From an uncultured Alphaproteobacteria bacterium (lineage in GTDB: Bacteria > Pseudomonadota > Alphaproteobacteria > RF32 > CAG-239): a stretch of DNA of 64,000 nt. The position numbers and the translations under genes were made by a program. Of the stretch, positions 19,311-29,188 are shown piece by piece; position 1 is the stretch's first letter; every line of letters begins with the position of its first letter. Where the stretch lies: positions 1 through 64,000 of the forward strand of contig CALXVY010000003.1 of the NCBI GenBank assembly GCA_944392255.1, written 5' to 3'. A model generated the notes under the pieces. That model was not told the DNA's origin and did not search any database. It saw only the letters and a list, made by a program, of their open reading frames with translations.

Positions 19311-19348
19311 AAAAAAAACGTATCCTTATTTGGGATACGTTTTTTTTA
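19311..19348 (+). terminator. Terminator of pal
   Basis: AAAACGTATCC and GGATACGTTTT with a T run, 25 bases after the pal stop. Confidence 0.85.
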
Positions 19349-19416
19349 TTGCTTGAGATTATATTTTTTTTGTTTTAACCTGTGACTAATGGTATTTTTA
19401 GTTATTTGAGGTCATT

Positions 19417-20271
19417 ATGAAATTTAGTAAATTAATCATTTTATCATTTTCTGCTTATTTACTTTCTACTACCGCTCAGGCTCAGCAATTTGGAGCATTG
19501 GAAGCAGAAGTGGAAGCTTTGAGAGAAGATGTTTTAGCTTTGCAACGTCAAGCTTATCGTGCGCAAAATGATGATGGTTTTTCTCCGGTTTCCGGTTCGG
19601 ATATGGCTGTCCGTGTTGGTGAAATGGATGAAAATATGCGTGAAATTAACGGACGTTTAGATGAAATTGAGTATAAACTCAAAGCTTTAGATGAGCGAAT
19701 TAATATGATTAATCGCGATATTGATGTAAGAATTTCAATGATTGAAGGTAAACCAATTAAATCTAGTGGAGCCGGAATTCAAACTCCAAAAGAAAAATTT
19801 GCTCCGAAAGTGGCTGAAAATGCACCAAAATCTTTACTCGGTGCAGAAATTGATAAAGGTGCGGATTTACCTTCTATGCCGACAAAAACGGCTGAGCAAA
19901 TCTATAAAGAAGGCTTAGAATATTTAAAGGTTAAAAATTATGATAAAGCAGAGGCTTCTTTTGATTCCGTATTGCGTCGTTTCCCTCAAGACAAATTGGC
20001 CGGAAATGCTCAGTTTTGGCTCGGTGAAGTTTATTATTCTCAAGGACAGTTTAAAGAAGCTGCCGTGGCTTTTGGTAAGGTTTATAAAAATTATAAAGAT
20101 GGACCTAAAGGTGCAGATGCTTTATTGAAACTTGGTATGAGTATGAGTGAACTTAAGAATAAAGATGCAGCATGCGAAGCTTTTAAAAATATGAATTCTG
20201 AATTTCCAAAAGCTGAAGATAGGGTTAAAAACAAGGCCGCTGAAGAAGCCAAAAAACTCGGTTGTAAGTAG
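19417..20271 (+). CDS. cpoB: Cell division coordinator CpoB/YbgF
   Basis: A 284-residue periplasmic protein: signal peptide ending TTAQA, an N-terminal coiled coil (about residues 24-115, trimer-forming in the family), a proline/lysine linker and three TPR-like repeats (AEQIYKEGLEYLK, GNAQFWLGEVYYSQG, ADALLKLGMSMSELK). It links the Tol system to peptidoglycan synthesis. The pal-cpoB-tilS-ftsH order matches many alphaproteobacteria. Confidence 0.93.
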   Translation: MKFSKLIILSFSAYLLSTTAQAQQFGALEAEVEALREDVLALQRQAYRAQNDDGFSPVSGSDMAVRVGEMDENMREINGRLDEIEYKLKALDERINMINRDIDVRISMIEGKPIKSSGAGIQTPKEKFAPKVAENAPKSLLGAEIDKGADLPSMPTKTAEQIYKEGLEYLKVKNYDKAEASFDSVLRRFPQDKLAGNAQFWLGEVYYSQGQFKEAAVAFGKVYKNYKDGPKGADALLKLGMSMSELKNKDAACEAFKNMNSEFPKAEDRVKNKAAEEAKKLGCK

Positions 20272-20296
20272 CCTTTATTTATAAAGAAGTTTCTCA

Positions 20297-21379
20297 TTGA
20301 TTAAAGAATTTTTAGAAAAATATGGCTTATCTGAAGTTAAAGAGTTTGCCGTTGCCGTCTCCGGCGGGGCAGACTCTTTGGCTTTGGTATTGATGATGCA
20401 AGAAGAACTTGCGCCAATGGGTAAAAAAATCATAGCTCTTACCGTAGACCATAAATTGCGTGGAGAATCTACCGAAGAAGCTCTTTATGTCGGTCGAATT
20501 ATGAAAGCTTATCAGATTGAGCACCATATTTTGACCTGGAATGGCGAAAAGCCTAAAAATGGTGTGGAAGAAGCTGCCCGTGATGCGCGTTATAATTTGC
20601 TTGCCGATTGGTGCCAAGAGCATAATATTAAAATTGTTGCGATTGCACATCAGGCTTTAGACCAAGCTGAAACGTTTTTTATGCGTTTGCAAAGAGGAAG
20701 CGGGTTAGACGGTTTGTGCGGTATGCGTGCCGTAACACAACGCGGCGGCTTGACTCTTATTCGACCTCTTTTATCCATTTTGCCCGAAGATTTGAAAAAA
20801 TATCTTTATAATCGGCAAATTGAATGGGTGGAAGATCCCTCTAATCAATGTGATGATTTTTTGCGTGTTCGTGTACGTAAGTTTATGCCGCAAATTGAAG
20901 ATAATTTAGGAATTACCCCCCAACGCTTGGTTGAAACCATGAATGTGTTGCAGTCTACTTTGGATTATGTGCAACATCGGGTTAATCAATATATAAAAAA
21001 TCATGTTCGTTTTTGGGATGGAGCAGGGGTTTCTTTTTCTGAAAAAAACTTAGGCAAGTTGCATGAAGAACTTTTATTTCGCGTATTGGGAGCTTTGCTC
21101 TATCAACAAGGAAAAGCTAAATATAAGCCTGAGGCGTCTGAGTTGCACCGACTGATGATGCGCTTGCAAGAAGATGATTTTGTTTCTTGCACTTTGGGTG
21201 GATGTGAAATCATCAAAAAGTATGGGCAGATTTGGATTGTTCCTGAGCTCAAGATTAAAAATAAACCTTCTAAAAAAGATTGGGAAGATTTTTGTAATTT
21301 GCATCCAAAATATAAGAAACTGAAGATACCTTACAAATTGCGATTGTCTTTGCTGAAATTAGTCCCTATATATAAATAA
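20297..21379 (+). CDS. tilS: tRNA(Ile)-lysidine synthetase
   Basis: TilS converts C34 of the CAU-anticodon tRNA-Ile to lysidine so that it reads AUA; it is essential. The 360-residue protein has the ATP-pyrophosphatase P loop SGGADS (residues 22-27), LTVDHKLRGES, HQALDQAETFFMRLQRGSG and WVEDPSNQCDDFLRVRVR. The C-terminal tRNA-binding domain is short. The start is TTG at 20297, with AAGAAG eight bases upstream; no ATG precedes the P loop at a sensible distance. Confidence 0.95.
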   Translation: MIKEFLEKYGLSEVKEFAVAVSGGADSLALVLMMQEELAPMGKKIIALTVDHKLRGESTEEALYVGRIMKAYQIEHHILTWNGEKPKNGVEEAARDARYNLLADWCQEHNIKIVAIAHQALDQAETFFMRLQRGSGLDGLCGMRAVTQRGGLTLIRPLLSILPEDLKKYLYNRQIEWVEDPSNQCDDFLRVRVRKFMPQIEDNLGITPQRLVETMNVLQSTLDYVQHRVNQYIKNHVRFWDGAGVSFSEKNLGKLHEELLFRVLGALLYQQGKAKYKPEASELHRLMMRLQEDDFVSCTLGGCEIIKKYGQIWIVPELKIKNKPSKKDWEDFCNLHPKYKKLKIPYKLRLSLLKLVPIYK

Positions 21380-21405
21380 GTTGTGTTAAAAAATAAGGAA
21401 AAAAG

Positions 21406-23271
21406 ATGAAAACAGGAAAAAGTATAATCATCTGGTTTGTGGCTTTTATCGCTTTGTCCACCGTTTTGAATATGTTTAACGGCGGAGCTAAAAGAGCCGG
21501 ATATCAGACAGTGGCCTTTTCTGATTTTATGAATGAGGTAGATGCCAAACGCATGGCCGAGGTTAAAATTGCCGGCCCCGATGTGACTGGTACGACAATT
21601 GATGGGCAGAAGTTGATGACTTATGCTCCTTATGATCCAACTATGGTGGAAACTATCCGCAATAGTGGTGCCAAGGTTACTGCTGCTCCTCAAGATAATT
21701 CTTCCGATACATTTTGGGGCGTTTTTGTTTCTTGGTTTCCGATGATTTTGCTTGTGGGCGTATGGATTTATTTTATGCGCCAAGCAAATTCTGGTAACAA
21801 CAAAGCTTTGAGCTTTGGAAAATCACGCGCTCGATTGATTGAAAATAACAAAAAGGTAACTTTTGATGATGTTGCCGGTTGTGATGAATCTAAACAAGAA
21901 TTGGAAGAAGTGGTTGAATTTTTGAAAGAACCGGAAAAATTCCAACGTTTGGGCGGCAAAATTCCTAAGGGTGTTTTGCTCGTAGGCCCTCCGGGAACAG
22001 GTAAAACATTGCTTGCTAAAGCTGTTGCCGGTGAGGCAAATGTGCCGTTCTTTTCTATCTCCGGTTCAGACTTTGTGGAAATGTTTGTCGGTGTGGGTGC
22101 TTCTCGTGTGCGTGATATGTTTGCACAAGCTAAGAAAAACGCACCTTGCTTATTGTTTATTGATGAAATTGATGCCGTGGGTCGTCACCGTGGTGCCGGT
22201 TTGGGCGGTGGAAACGATGAACGTGAGCAAACCTTAAACCAACTTTTGGTCGAGATGGATGGGTTTGATGAGAACGAGAATGTGATCTTGATTGCAGCTA
22301 CTAACCGTCCAGATGTTTTGGATCCGGCTTTGCTGCGTCCGGGACGTTTTGACAGACAAGTGACGGTATCAAATCCTGATGTGCGTGGTCGTGAGGCTAT
22401 TTTGAAAGTTCACGTTCGTAAAGTGCCGCTCGCCAAAGATGTCAATTTAACTGTGGTTGCGCGTGGAACTCCTGGGTTCTCCGGTGCTGAGCTTGCTAAC
22501 CTTGTGAATGAAGCGGCGTTGATTGCGGCGCGTAAAAACAAACGCAAAGTCACTTCAGCTGATTTTGATGAAGCCAAAGATAAAGTTTTGATGGGTAATG
22601 AGCGCAAATCTGTGGCCATGGATGAGAAAGAAAAGCGCAATACTGCTTATCATGAAGCCGGACACGCCATTTGCACGCTTCATGTTCCCGAATCTGACCC
22701 TATTCACAAAGCAACGATTATTCCGAGAGGACGTGCTTTGGGTATGGTGCAACAATTGCCGGAAAAAGATCAATATTCTTATTCTCGAGCTAAAATGCAC
22801 TCAACCCTTACAATTATGATGGGGGGACGTGTGGCAGAAGAGCTGAAATTTGGTTATGATGCCGTAACATCCGGTGCATCTTCGGATATTTCCGCCGCTA
22901 CTAACTTGGCTCGCTCAATGGTGATGGAATGGGGGATGAGTGATAAGCTCGGACCAATACGTTATTCGGAAAACTCCAATGAAGTCTTTTTAGGTAAGTC
23001 GGTTACTCAAAACCAAAATATGAGTGAAGAAACCTCAGCTTTGGTCGATGAAGAAATTAAAGCCTTTGTCAACCAAGGTTATGAAAATGCCAAAAAGATT
23101 TTGACCGAACATCGAGAAGATTGGGAAAAATTGGCTGAGGCTTTGATGGAATATGAAACCTTGACCGGTGAAGAAATCAACGATTTATTGGCCGGAAAGC
23201 CGATTGATAAGTCTAAAGATGAACCGGTGCCGGAAGAAAAACGCACACATTCTTCTATTCCGGAGGTATAG
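21406..23271 (+). CDS. ftsH: ATP-dependent zinc metalloprotease FtsH
   Basis: A 621-residue inner-membrane AAA+ protease that degrades misfolded membrane proteins and regulators. Two membrane segments (residues 5-25 and about 105-125) flank a periplasmic loop; Walker A GPPGTGKT near 194-201, Walker [33 protein letters not shown] and the zinc motif HEAGH at 416-420. The C-terminal tail is acidic. It follows tilS by 26 bases and ends the cpoB operon at a strong terminator. Confidence 0.98.
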   Translation: MKTGKSIIIWFVAFIALSTVLNMFNGGAKRAGYQTVAFSDFMNEVDAKRMAEVKIAGPDVTGTTIDGQKLMTYAPYDPTMVETIRNSGAKVTAAPQDNSSDTFWGVFVSWFPMILLVGVWIYFMRQANSGNNKALSFGKSRARLIENNKKVTFDDVAGCDESKQELEEVVEFLKEPEKFQRLGGKIPKGVLLVGPPGTGKTLLAKAVAGEANVPFFSISGSDFVEMFVGVGASRVRDMFAQAKKNAPCLLFIDEIDAVGRHRGAGLGGGNDEREQTLNQLLVEMDGFDENENVILIAATNRPDVLDPALLRPGRFDRQVTVSNPDVRGREAILKVHVRKVPLAKDVNLTVVARGTPGFSGAELANLVNEAALIAARKNKRKVTSADFDEAKDKVLMGNERKSVAMDEKEKRNTAYHEAGHAICTLHVPESDPIHKATIIPRGRALGMVQQLPEKDQYSYSRAKMHSTLTIMMGGRVAEELKFGYDAVTSGASSDISAATNLARSMVMEWGMSDKLGPIRYSENSNEVFLGKSVTQNQNMSEETSALVDEEIKAFVNQGYENAKKILTEHREDWEKLAEALMEYETLTGEEINDLLAGKPIDKSKDEPVPEEKRTHSSIPEV

Positions 23272-23272
23272 C

Positions 23273-23303
23273 AAAAAAAGAGGCTTTTAAGCCTCTTTTT
23301 TTT
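23273..23303 (+). terminator. Terminator of ftsH
   Basis: AAAAGAGGCTT and AAGCCTCTTTT around two Ts, one base past the stop, followed by T run. Confidence 0.88.
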
Positions 23304-23622
23304 AAGCTGATGCGAGGTTGAGCGCAAAAGTTAGATTGCTGCTTTGACAGGGTGAGGATGAAAGCTGCGATGCTGTCAATGTGCAAAACGGTGCTTTCAA
23401 AATAAAAGAGAGAGGTAAATCTTTGTTCTTTTTTTGTGCTTGTTTGAAGGTGAAAATGTGGTGTTATGAAAATGTTAAATAAGTTTTTTGTTCTATTATT
23501 CTGTCAGACAGTTTTTCATATTTCTTTCTTTTTTAGAGGAAAATGATTAATTCAGATTAATGGAACTTTTTGTTTTATGAGAGGGACAATAGTCTGGTTG
23601 CTTCCTTTAAAAAATTAGAATT

Positions 23623-23748
23623 ATGGAATTTTTACAAAATTTCTTTTTACCGTTAGGAGCTTATTGTTCCGCGGTAATAATTTTTATTATTGCAGCTCTT
23701 TTAGCCACAGTTATTGTGGCTATAATTAGCAGTCTATTTGATCGTTAA
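23623..23748 (+). CDS. Small single-pass membrane protein, 41 residues
   Basis: An open frame from ATG 23623 to TAA 23748 encodes 41 residues: a short head (MEFLQNFFLPLGAYCS), one very hydrophobic helix (VIIFIIAALLATVIVAII) and the end SSLFDR. A hairpin terminator follows eight bases after the stop, as expected for a real gene. The ribosome site is weak, which lowers confidence. No family recognised; small membrane peptides of this form act as regulators of membrane complexes or as type I toxins. The remainder of 23304-23622 has no other frame that I believe. Confidence 0.5.
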   Translation: MEFLQNFFLPLGAYCSAVIIFIIAALLATVIVAIISSLFDR

Positions 23749-23755
23749 AAAATAG

Positions 23756-23808
23756 CACCATATCTTGATTTGTTCCGTTTTCGGTTCTGTCAGATATGGT
23801 GTTTTTTT
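23756..23808 (+). terminator. Long-loop terminator after the small ORF
   Basis: CACCATATCT (23756-23765) pairs with AGATATGGTG (23792-23801), followed by seven Ts; the 26-base loop contains an inner CCG/CGG stem. Confidence 0.75.
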
Positions 23809-23853
23809 ATGTATAATAATCTGATATTTTCAATATTCTCTTAGACATAATTA

Positions 23854-23881
23854 TTGACAAATATGTCAATTTTGCTAAAAT
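23854..23881 (+). promoter_or_regulatory. Promoter with palindrome over the -35 box
   Basis: TTGACA (23854-23859), 16-base spacer, TAAAAT (23876-23881). The -35 box lies in a perfect palindrome, ATTGACA-AATA-TGTCAAT (23853-23870), a likely operator. It drives the two genes from 23909. Confidence 0.7.
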
Positions 23882-23908
23882 CTTTTTGGCATAACAATGG
23901 AGGAAAAT

Positions 23909-24112
23909 ATGGAAAATAATAATCAAAAACCTCAACAAAATGATGATATGGTCGTTTTAGAACCAATTAAGTCATTGGAAAATGATGAGTTTAAACACAA
24001 GCTTTTGCTCTATACTATGCAGAATAATCCTGAATTTTTTACCGAGGCAGCAGAATTAAATGCTTTGAATGTTGAAACGCAACATGATTTAATTAGCGAA
24101 ATTGTATATTAA
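23909..24112 (+). CDS. Small acidic protein of unknown function
   Basis: A 67-residue polar protein with an asparagine/glutamine-rich start (MENNNQKPQQNDDMVV) and a helical remainder (FKHKLLLYTMQNNPEFF). I chose ATG 23909 because GGAGGA lies five bases upstream; the ATG at 23897 overlaps that site. It is nine bases ahead of the next gene and shares its promoter, which carries a palindromic operator candidate. No family recognised. Confidence 0.65.
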   Translation: MENNNQKPQQNDDMVVLEPIKSLENDEFKHKLLLYTMQNNPEFFTEAAELNALNVETQHDLISEIVY

Positions 24113-24121
24113 GAACAAATT

Positions 24122-25210
24122 ATGACGCTTGATTCTTTGTGTCGTGAGGCAGCTTTACAGGAAAATACATTACAGGCGTATAATTATTTGCATGTTATGT
24201 GCTTTTTTACAGATAAAGATTATGCTTATATTCAAGCTACTGAAGGTGAAAATGCATCTACTCAGTTGTATACTTATATTGAAGATCGTTTGAAAAATGT
24301 TGATGATTTGAAAAATACTCTGGGTTTGATTAATATTGTTAATCAAGCTTATTTGTATACTGCGTCTGAAATGCCTGATTTTAATACTTATAAAGCCAAT
24401 CAGATTTTGGAAAAAATGAATGCGTACGAGAGTACTTTTTCAGATGAACAAAAAGCTCAATCTGCATATATAGTCTCTAAAATGTTTCGCAAATTGGAAG
24501 AAAATAAAAATGTTTTTAAAGATACCAGAGCTGTTGGGCAGGAGTATGAATGTTTGCGAAAAGTGTTGGCAAATAGTAATGATTATAAGCTTTTATCTTA
24601 TTGTCAGAGCCGTATTGGAGATTCTGCTGATAAAGAGGTAGTGCGCGCTTATAAAAAAGCTTTGCAAAGCAATAAAGATAAGCAATCTTTGTTTAATATA
24701 AATATGGCTTTGGCACATATTTATGAAAAGCAATCTCAACAGATTGGTTTTGCAACAGCTCATAGTTCTAAACATTTGTCAGCTGAAAAAGCTATGCGCT
24801 ATTTGACTAATGCTTATCGCTATTCCGATAAAAAAGCTCGTATGCAAATTTTGAAAAAAATGGCGGGTATTCATCTTAATATTGGTAATTTTGAAGAATG
24901 GAAGAATTTGAAAACGGTAATTGCGTTGAAGTATTTGAAAGGTGAAGAACGTTGTTGGGCTTTGAATGCTATTGGAGATAAGCTTTCTGACGGAAAGTTT
25001 TATCAAATGGCCATTGATGAATGTGATAAAGCTAAAATGCCGGTACGTGCTAAATTGGATATTAAAGAAATTACATTTGAAAAAATGTTAAAATTGGCTA
25101 CAAATGCTCAAGAAAAAAGCGTTTATGCATCATCTTTGCAAAATGTTAAATCTCAAAAGCAGCAAATATTTATGTCTTTGCTTAATGGTAAGAAAAAGAC
25201 TATTATTTGA
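24122..25210 (+). CDS. Helical-repeat protein of unknown function
   Basis: A 362-residue protein almost wholly helical by composition, with TPR-like spacing in several places (SLFNINMALAHIYEKQSQQ, AEKAMRYLTNAYRYSDKKARM, RCWALNAIGDKLSDGKF). No signal peptide or membrane segment, so cytosolic. Its partner is the small acidic protein nine bases upstream. It may be a protein-protein scaffold; the function cannot be named. A terminator follows. Confidence 0.75.
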   Translation: MTLDSLCREAALQENTLQAYNYLHVMCFFTDKDYAYIQATEGENASTQLYTYIEDRLKNVDDLKNTLGLINIVNQAYLYTASEMPDFNTYKANQILEKMNAYESTFSDEQKAQSAYIVSKMFRKLEENKNVFKDTRAVGQEYECLRKVLANSNDYKLLSYCQSRIGDSADKEVVRAYKKALQSNKDKQSLFNINMALAHIYEKQSQQIGFATAHSSKHLSAEKAMRYLTNAYRYSDKKARMQILKKMAGIHLNIGNFEEWKNLKTVIALKYLKGEERCWALNAIGDKLSDGKFYQMAIDECDKAKMPVRAKLDIKEITFEKMLKLATNAQEKSVYASSLQNVKSQKQQIFMSLLNGKKKTII

Positions 25211-25236
25211 GCAGACTTTTGCATATAACCATAATC

Positions 25237-25263
25237 AAAGCCTCTATTTAGAGGCTTTTTTTG
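25237..25263 (+). terminator. Terminator
   Basis: AAAGCCTC and GAGGCTTT around TATTTA with a T run, ending the 23909-25210 unit. Confidence 0.87.
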
Positions 25264-25362
25264 TCTCAAAAAAAGAAAATAGACAAAACGTGATGTTTGT
25301 GATATATTAAGAAATATCTGATTTAATTAAAAATATAGAAAATAAGAATCGTGAGAAAGAAA

Positions 25363-28300
25363 ATGGCTGAATGGGAAGAAAAATTAGAAAGTTTGCAGCA
25401 TCAAGTCGAAGATGAAAATATTAATGAATACGCGTTTGCTCATATATATGATTCTTTAAGAGATATTATTCAAGAACATCCTGATTCTGCACCTGAAGTA
25501 TTTGCTATTTTTCGTAAAGCAGTTCAACATGAAAACAATGATTATGATTCATTACAACAAGCATATGCTGTTTTAATCGAGGTGTTAAAAGAATATCCTA
25601 ATATGGCATCTGATGTTTTTAAAACTTTTCACCAAGGATTGCTAAATAAAAATAATGCCTATTTTGGATCTCGATATTACTATATTTTATCCTCAATGAT
25701 AAATACACAGCCTAAATGGGCACCAGAAGTTTTTGCCATTTTTAAAGAGGGATTATCTCATCGAAAAAACGATTTAGCTGCGGCGTATTCTATGTTATTC
25801 AATGTTATGGAACAACATCCCAATTTAGCGTCTGAAACTTTTGATGTCTTACATTATACTTTACAAAATCCACAAAATACAGGAAATTCTTTGCAGTATA
25901 TCTATAATATGTTAGGGTATGAGAGTGTAATATCTCGTCCAGATTTAGTTCAAAAAGTTTCAAATTTTTTGATGCAAGTATTGCAAAATGAAAAAAATGA
26001 TGCGAAATCTTTGTTATTTGCAAATAATTCTCTACTGAGATTTAGTAAAAGGCATCAGAATCTATTGCCACATTTTTTTGATGCTATAAAAATGGGTGTG
26101 CAACATAAAAATAATGACTATGATTCACTGGAACAAGGATATTCTCTTTTAGTTGAGATTGTTAAAGCACAACCTAATTTAGCTCCAGAGGTTTTTAAAA
26201 CTTTTAAAATTGTGGTGCAAAATGAACAGAATCATGGGTTTTCTTTAGAAAAAGCATATTCAAGCTTAAGAGATATTATCAGTGAGCAACCAGATTTAGG
26301 TCCAGAAGTTTTTGAAACTTTTAAAATCACCTTACAAAATGAAAATAATAAAAGTTATGTATTGGAATATGCATATTCAACATTAGAGCATATTATTAAA
26401 GAGCAACCAAATTTAGCTCCAGAGGTTTTAGAAACTTTTAAAATTGGGGTGCAACATGAACAGAATCTTGGGTCTTCTTTAGAAAAAGCATATTCAAGCT
26501 TAAGAGATATTATCCAAGAGCATCCAAATTTATCCTCAGAGGTTTGGGAAACATTTAAAATTGCTCTTCAAAATCAAAATAATAAAAGAGATACATTGAA
26601 ATATGCATATTCAATGTTAGACTATATTATTAAAGAGCAATCAGATTTGCCATCTGAAGTTTTGGAAACATTTAAAATTGCTCTTCAAAATGAAAATAAT
26701 TATGACGATACATTAAGCAATGCATATTCAATGTTAGATAATATTGTTAAAAAACAACCTGATTTTGCACATCCTGTTTTTGAAATTTTGGAACAATCTT
26801 TGCAAAATGAGAGCAATACTTCAGATTCACTGAAATGTGCTTGTTCTACTTTGGGTGATATTGCGCAACTACAGCCAGATATAGCTCCGAAGGTTATGAA
26901 AATAGTATCCCAGAAGAAATTTAGTGATGTTATTGATAGCCCGAAACTTGTTTTGGAAGTTTATTCTAAGTGTATGAAAAGACATAAACCGGAAGATTTT
27001 GCAAAAGATGTAGAGCAAACTGTGCAAAATATGCAGATGTTACAAGCTGGTTATAAAATGCGCTTTTCAACTTCAGAAGAAATAGATTATGCTTGTGAAA
27101 ATTATTCTTTGGAAAAAATAGAGCAAATGAATTTTTCCGCACAACAAAGATGTATGAATGTAATGATGGGGCAGTTAGGTAAAGAACAACAACTGCTAGT
27201 TAATGATGTTAATCAATATCGTAAAGATGCTAATAATACAACATATCAGGCTAATAGAGATTGGCTTGTTCCGTCCAGTTTTAATGCCGCAGAAATTTTC
27301 GGTTGTTATTTTCCGGCTTATATTAAGCAAACAGAAAAGTATTTATCTGTACATGATGCAGTTTATTGGTTACCTAAGGATTTAGCGGAAAACAAGAGAG
27401 AAAGTTTTTGTTCTTTTGTTCAAAGAAATTTGATTTACGATGACACTCATGGACAAAGAAAAGTTCGTCCTTTGGCAGAAATGGAGATTATTTCCAAAAA
27501 CTGGAAGTATTTGAAGCCTGAAGATGAAAAATTGAAATATAAAGATATATTGGCGATGTGTCAGAGCCGTAAATATATTGAACAAGAATGTGATAAATTT
27601 GCAGTAGAAGCGGCTAAATGGGGTATAAGTGAAAGTGAATATAAAAATTGGGAAGGTGTTTATCAAGCCGGATTAAGTGTACCAGAGCCGTTTGACAGCT
27701 CTAAAGAATTCAAGTTTGGAAAATATACCGGAAAGTTTTTGTCCCGAGAAGATGTAAGAACAGGATTTTTTGGGGGATATACAGATTGTTGCCAACATTT
27801 TAACGGAGTTGGTAGTAGTTGTGCAATTTCTACCGTCAAAGATCCATATTCACAATTGTTTGTGATAGAAAATGATCAAGGCAGAATTATTGCAGGTAGT
27901 TGGGTTTGGGAAAATACCGAAGGAAAGTATCGCGATGTATGCTTTGATAATATTGAGGCAATAGGTGAATATGCTTACAATCCGTTGGTTAATAAAATTT
28001 ATGATATGGCGGGAAGGTATTTAACCGAAGAGGCAAACTGCCACAAAGTTACAATAGGATTAGGTTATCAAGATGCTGATGTTTCTAAGTATAAAGAGAC
28101 AGAGGCTATTTTGTTGCCAACACAATATAATGACAAATATAGTGATGCGAAAAAAACACAAGTTTTATTAACACAAAATCCAAAAGCGAAACCTCTGGAT
28201 AAAGCGCAAGAAAGTACCAGATTTATTCGTGATGTATGTTTCTTGGATGTTGATGAAATGGATAAAGTTTCGGAACAATGTTTTCCGGAAGGAGACGACA

Positions 28301-28707
28301 GATTGCAAGCTCCGGAAAAAATGTCGGGGTTGGTTTTGGTGGATGCTGACAAAGGTGTTGTTGGGTATTGTTTATATGATAAAAAAGAAAAGTCTATTTA
28401 TGATATGGCGGTATTACCTGAATATCGTACCGATAAAAATGCATCATCTAAAAAGTTGTTTGGGGAATTGATACGTCGTGTTCGTGATATGGGAGGAGAA
28501 TGGAGTGCTGAACTTCGAGATAAAACTACGTATCGTTATTTAGAAGTTATGGCTCAAAGAGGCTTGGTTACATTTGAAAACCGTGGTATTGATCATGAAA
28601 TGAGTGACGGCAGTAAGGTTTATTCTGTAACATTTAATATTCCAACAAAAGAGAAAAAAGACAGAGTAGTAACTATTCCTCAAAAATCTGCAGAATACGG
28701 AGATTAA
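25363..28707 (+). CDS. 39-residue-repeat protein with C-terminal GNAT-like domain
   Basis: A 1114-residue cytosolic protein in three parts. Residues about 40-520 are some thirteen helical repeats of 39 residues with the pattern PxLxPEVxETFK, LQNENN, LxxAYSxLxxI, resembling HEAT/TPR-like solenoids. Residues about 540-950 include GKYTGKF and a cysteine-bearing block, GGYTDCCQHFNGVGSSC, then IIAGSWVWEN and VCFDNIEAIG, which reads like an acetyltransferase-type sheet (inference). Residues about 953-1090 look like a GNAT N-acetyltransferase: GLVLVDADKGVVGYCLYD, IYDMAVLPEYR, SKKLFGELIRRVRDMGG. I chose ATG 25363 over the GTG at 25351. Substrates unknown; the repeats suggest a docking surface. Transcribed alone. 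Confidence 0.75.
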   Translation: MAEWEEKLESLQHQVEDENINEYAFAHIYDSLRDIIQEHPDSAPEVFAIFRKAVQHENNDYDSLQQAYAVLIEVLKEYPNMASDVFKTFHQGLLNKNNAYFGSRYYYILSSMINTQPKWAPEVFAIFKEGLSHRKNDLAAAYSMLFNVMEQHPNLASETFDVLHYTLQNPQNTGNSLQYIYNMLGYESVISRPDLVQKVSNFLMQVLQNEKNDAKSLLFANNSLLRFSKRHQNLLPHFFDAIKMGVQHKNNDYDSLEQGYSLLVEIVKAQPNLAPEVFKTFKIVVQNEQNHGFSLEKAYSSLRDIISEQPDLGPEVFETFKITLQNENNKSYVLEYAYSTLEHIIKEQPNLAPEVLETFKIGVQHEQNLGSSLEKAYSSLRDIIQEHPNLSSEVWETFKIALQNQNNKRDTLKYAYSMLDYIIKEQSDLPSEVLETFKIALQNENNYDDTLSNAYSMLDNIVKKQPDFAHPVFEILEQSLQNESNTSDSLKCACSTLGDIAQLQPDIAPKVMKIVSQKKFSDVIDSPKLVLEVYSKCMKRHKPEDFAKDVEQTVQNMQMLQAGYKMRFSTSEEIDYACENYSLEKIEQMNFSAQQRCMNVMMGQLGKEQQLLVNDVNQYRKDANNTTYQANRDWLVPSSFNAAEIFGCYFPAYIKQTEKYLSVHDAVYWLPKDLAENKRESFCSFVQRNLIYDDTHGQRKVRPLAEMEIISKNWKYLKPEDEKLKYKDILAMCQSRKYIEQECDKFAVEAAKWGISESEYKNWEGVYQAGLSVPEPFDSSKEFKFGKYTGKFLSREDVRTGFFGGYTDCCQHFNGVGSSCAISTVKDPYSQLFVIENDQGRIIAGSWVWENTEGKYRDVCFDNIEAIGEYAYNPLVNKIYDMAGRYLTEEANCHKVTIGLGYQDADVSKYKETEAILLPTQYNDKYSDAKKTQVLLTQNPKAKPLDKAQESTRFIRDVCFLDVDEMDKVSEQCFPEGDDRLQAPEKMSGLVLVDADKGVVGYCLYDKKEKSIYDMAVLPEYRTDKNASSKKLFGELIRRVRDMGGEWSAELRDKTTYRYLEVMAQRGLVTFENRGIDHEMSDGSKVYSVTFNIPTKEKKDRVVTIPQKSAEYGD

Positions 28708-28756
28708 AAAAATATATTCTTTATTCCAAAACAAATTATCTTCTTGGCTTGCCTAT

Positions 28757-29188
28757 ATGCATAAAAAAGTGATTGTGCCGATGAGCCGGAGTTATAAAAA
28801 TCCGGCTTATCTGGCGCGGTCTAATGCCATTGGTCTGGGTTTGGCTTTTGCGCCGTTTCCGGGACAGGTACCGGTGGTGCTCGCACTATGGGTGTTGTTG
28901 CGGCGCACGAAATATCGTTTCAGCCTCGCCATATCAGTAGCTTGGACGTTTATTTCCAACGTGTTTACCAATTTGCCGCTTTTTTATCTTTACTACATGA
29001 CCGGAGCTTATCTCAGTCAAGATGAAACAGCTTTTTCTTATACCGAGCTTAAAGAGCTGTTTGCAACCGGCATTTTTCAGGCTGCCGGACAAATCGGTCT
29101 GAACATTCTTTGCGGTAGCTTGCTCTATATGCTGATTTTTGGAGCACTCGGGTATTATCTTGGTATTCGTAAGCAGGTGAAAAACTAA
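28757..29188 (+). CDS. DUF2062 membrane protein
   Basis: A 143-residue integral membrane protein of the DUF2062 family: SNAIGLGLAFAPFPGQVP is the family's signature loop, followed by hydrophobic helices (VVLALWVLL, VFTNLPLFYLYYM, LLYMLIFGALGYYLG). Function unknown; in other bacteria fused to or beside glycosyltransferases. Its stop overlaps the stop of the CNNM gene on the other strand by 4 bases. Confidence 0.88.
   Translation: MHKKVIVPMSRSYKNPAYLARSNAIGLGLAFAPFPGQVPVVLALWVLLRRTKYRFSLAISVAWTFISNVFTNLPLFYLYYMTGAYLSQDETAFSYTELKELFATGIFQAAGQIGLNILCGSLLYMLIFGALGYYLGIRKQVKN

Noticed and set aside
26000-26900. CRISPR-like spaced repeats
   Set aside because: The 117-base repeats are coding, in frame and lack constant repeat/variable spacer structure.
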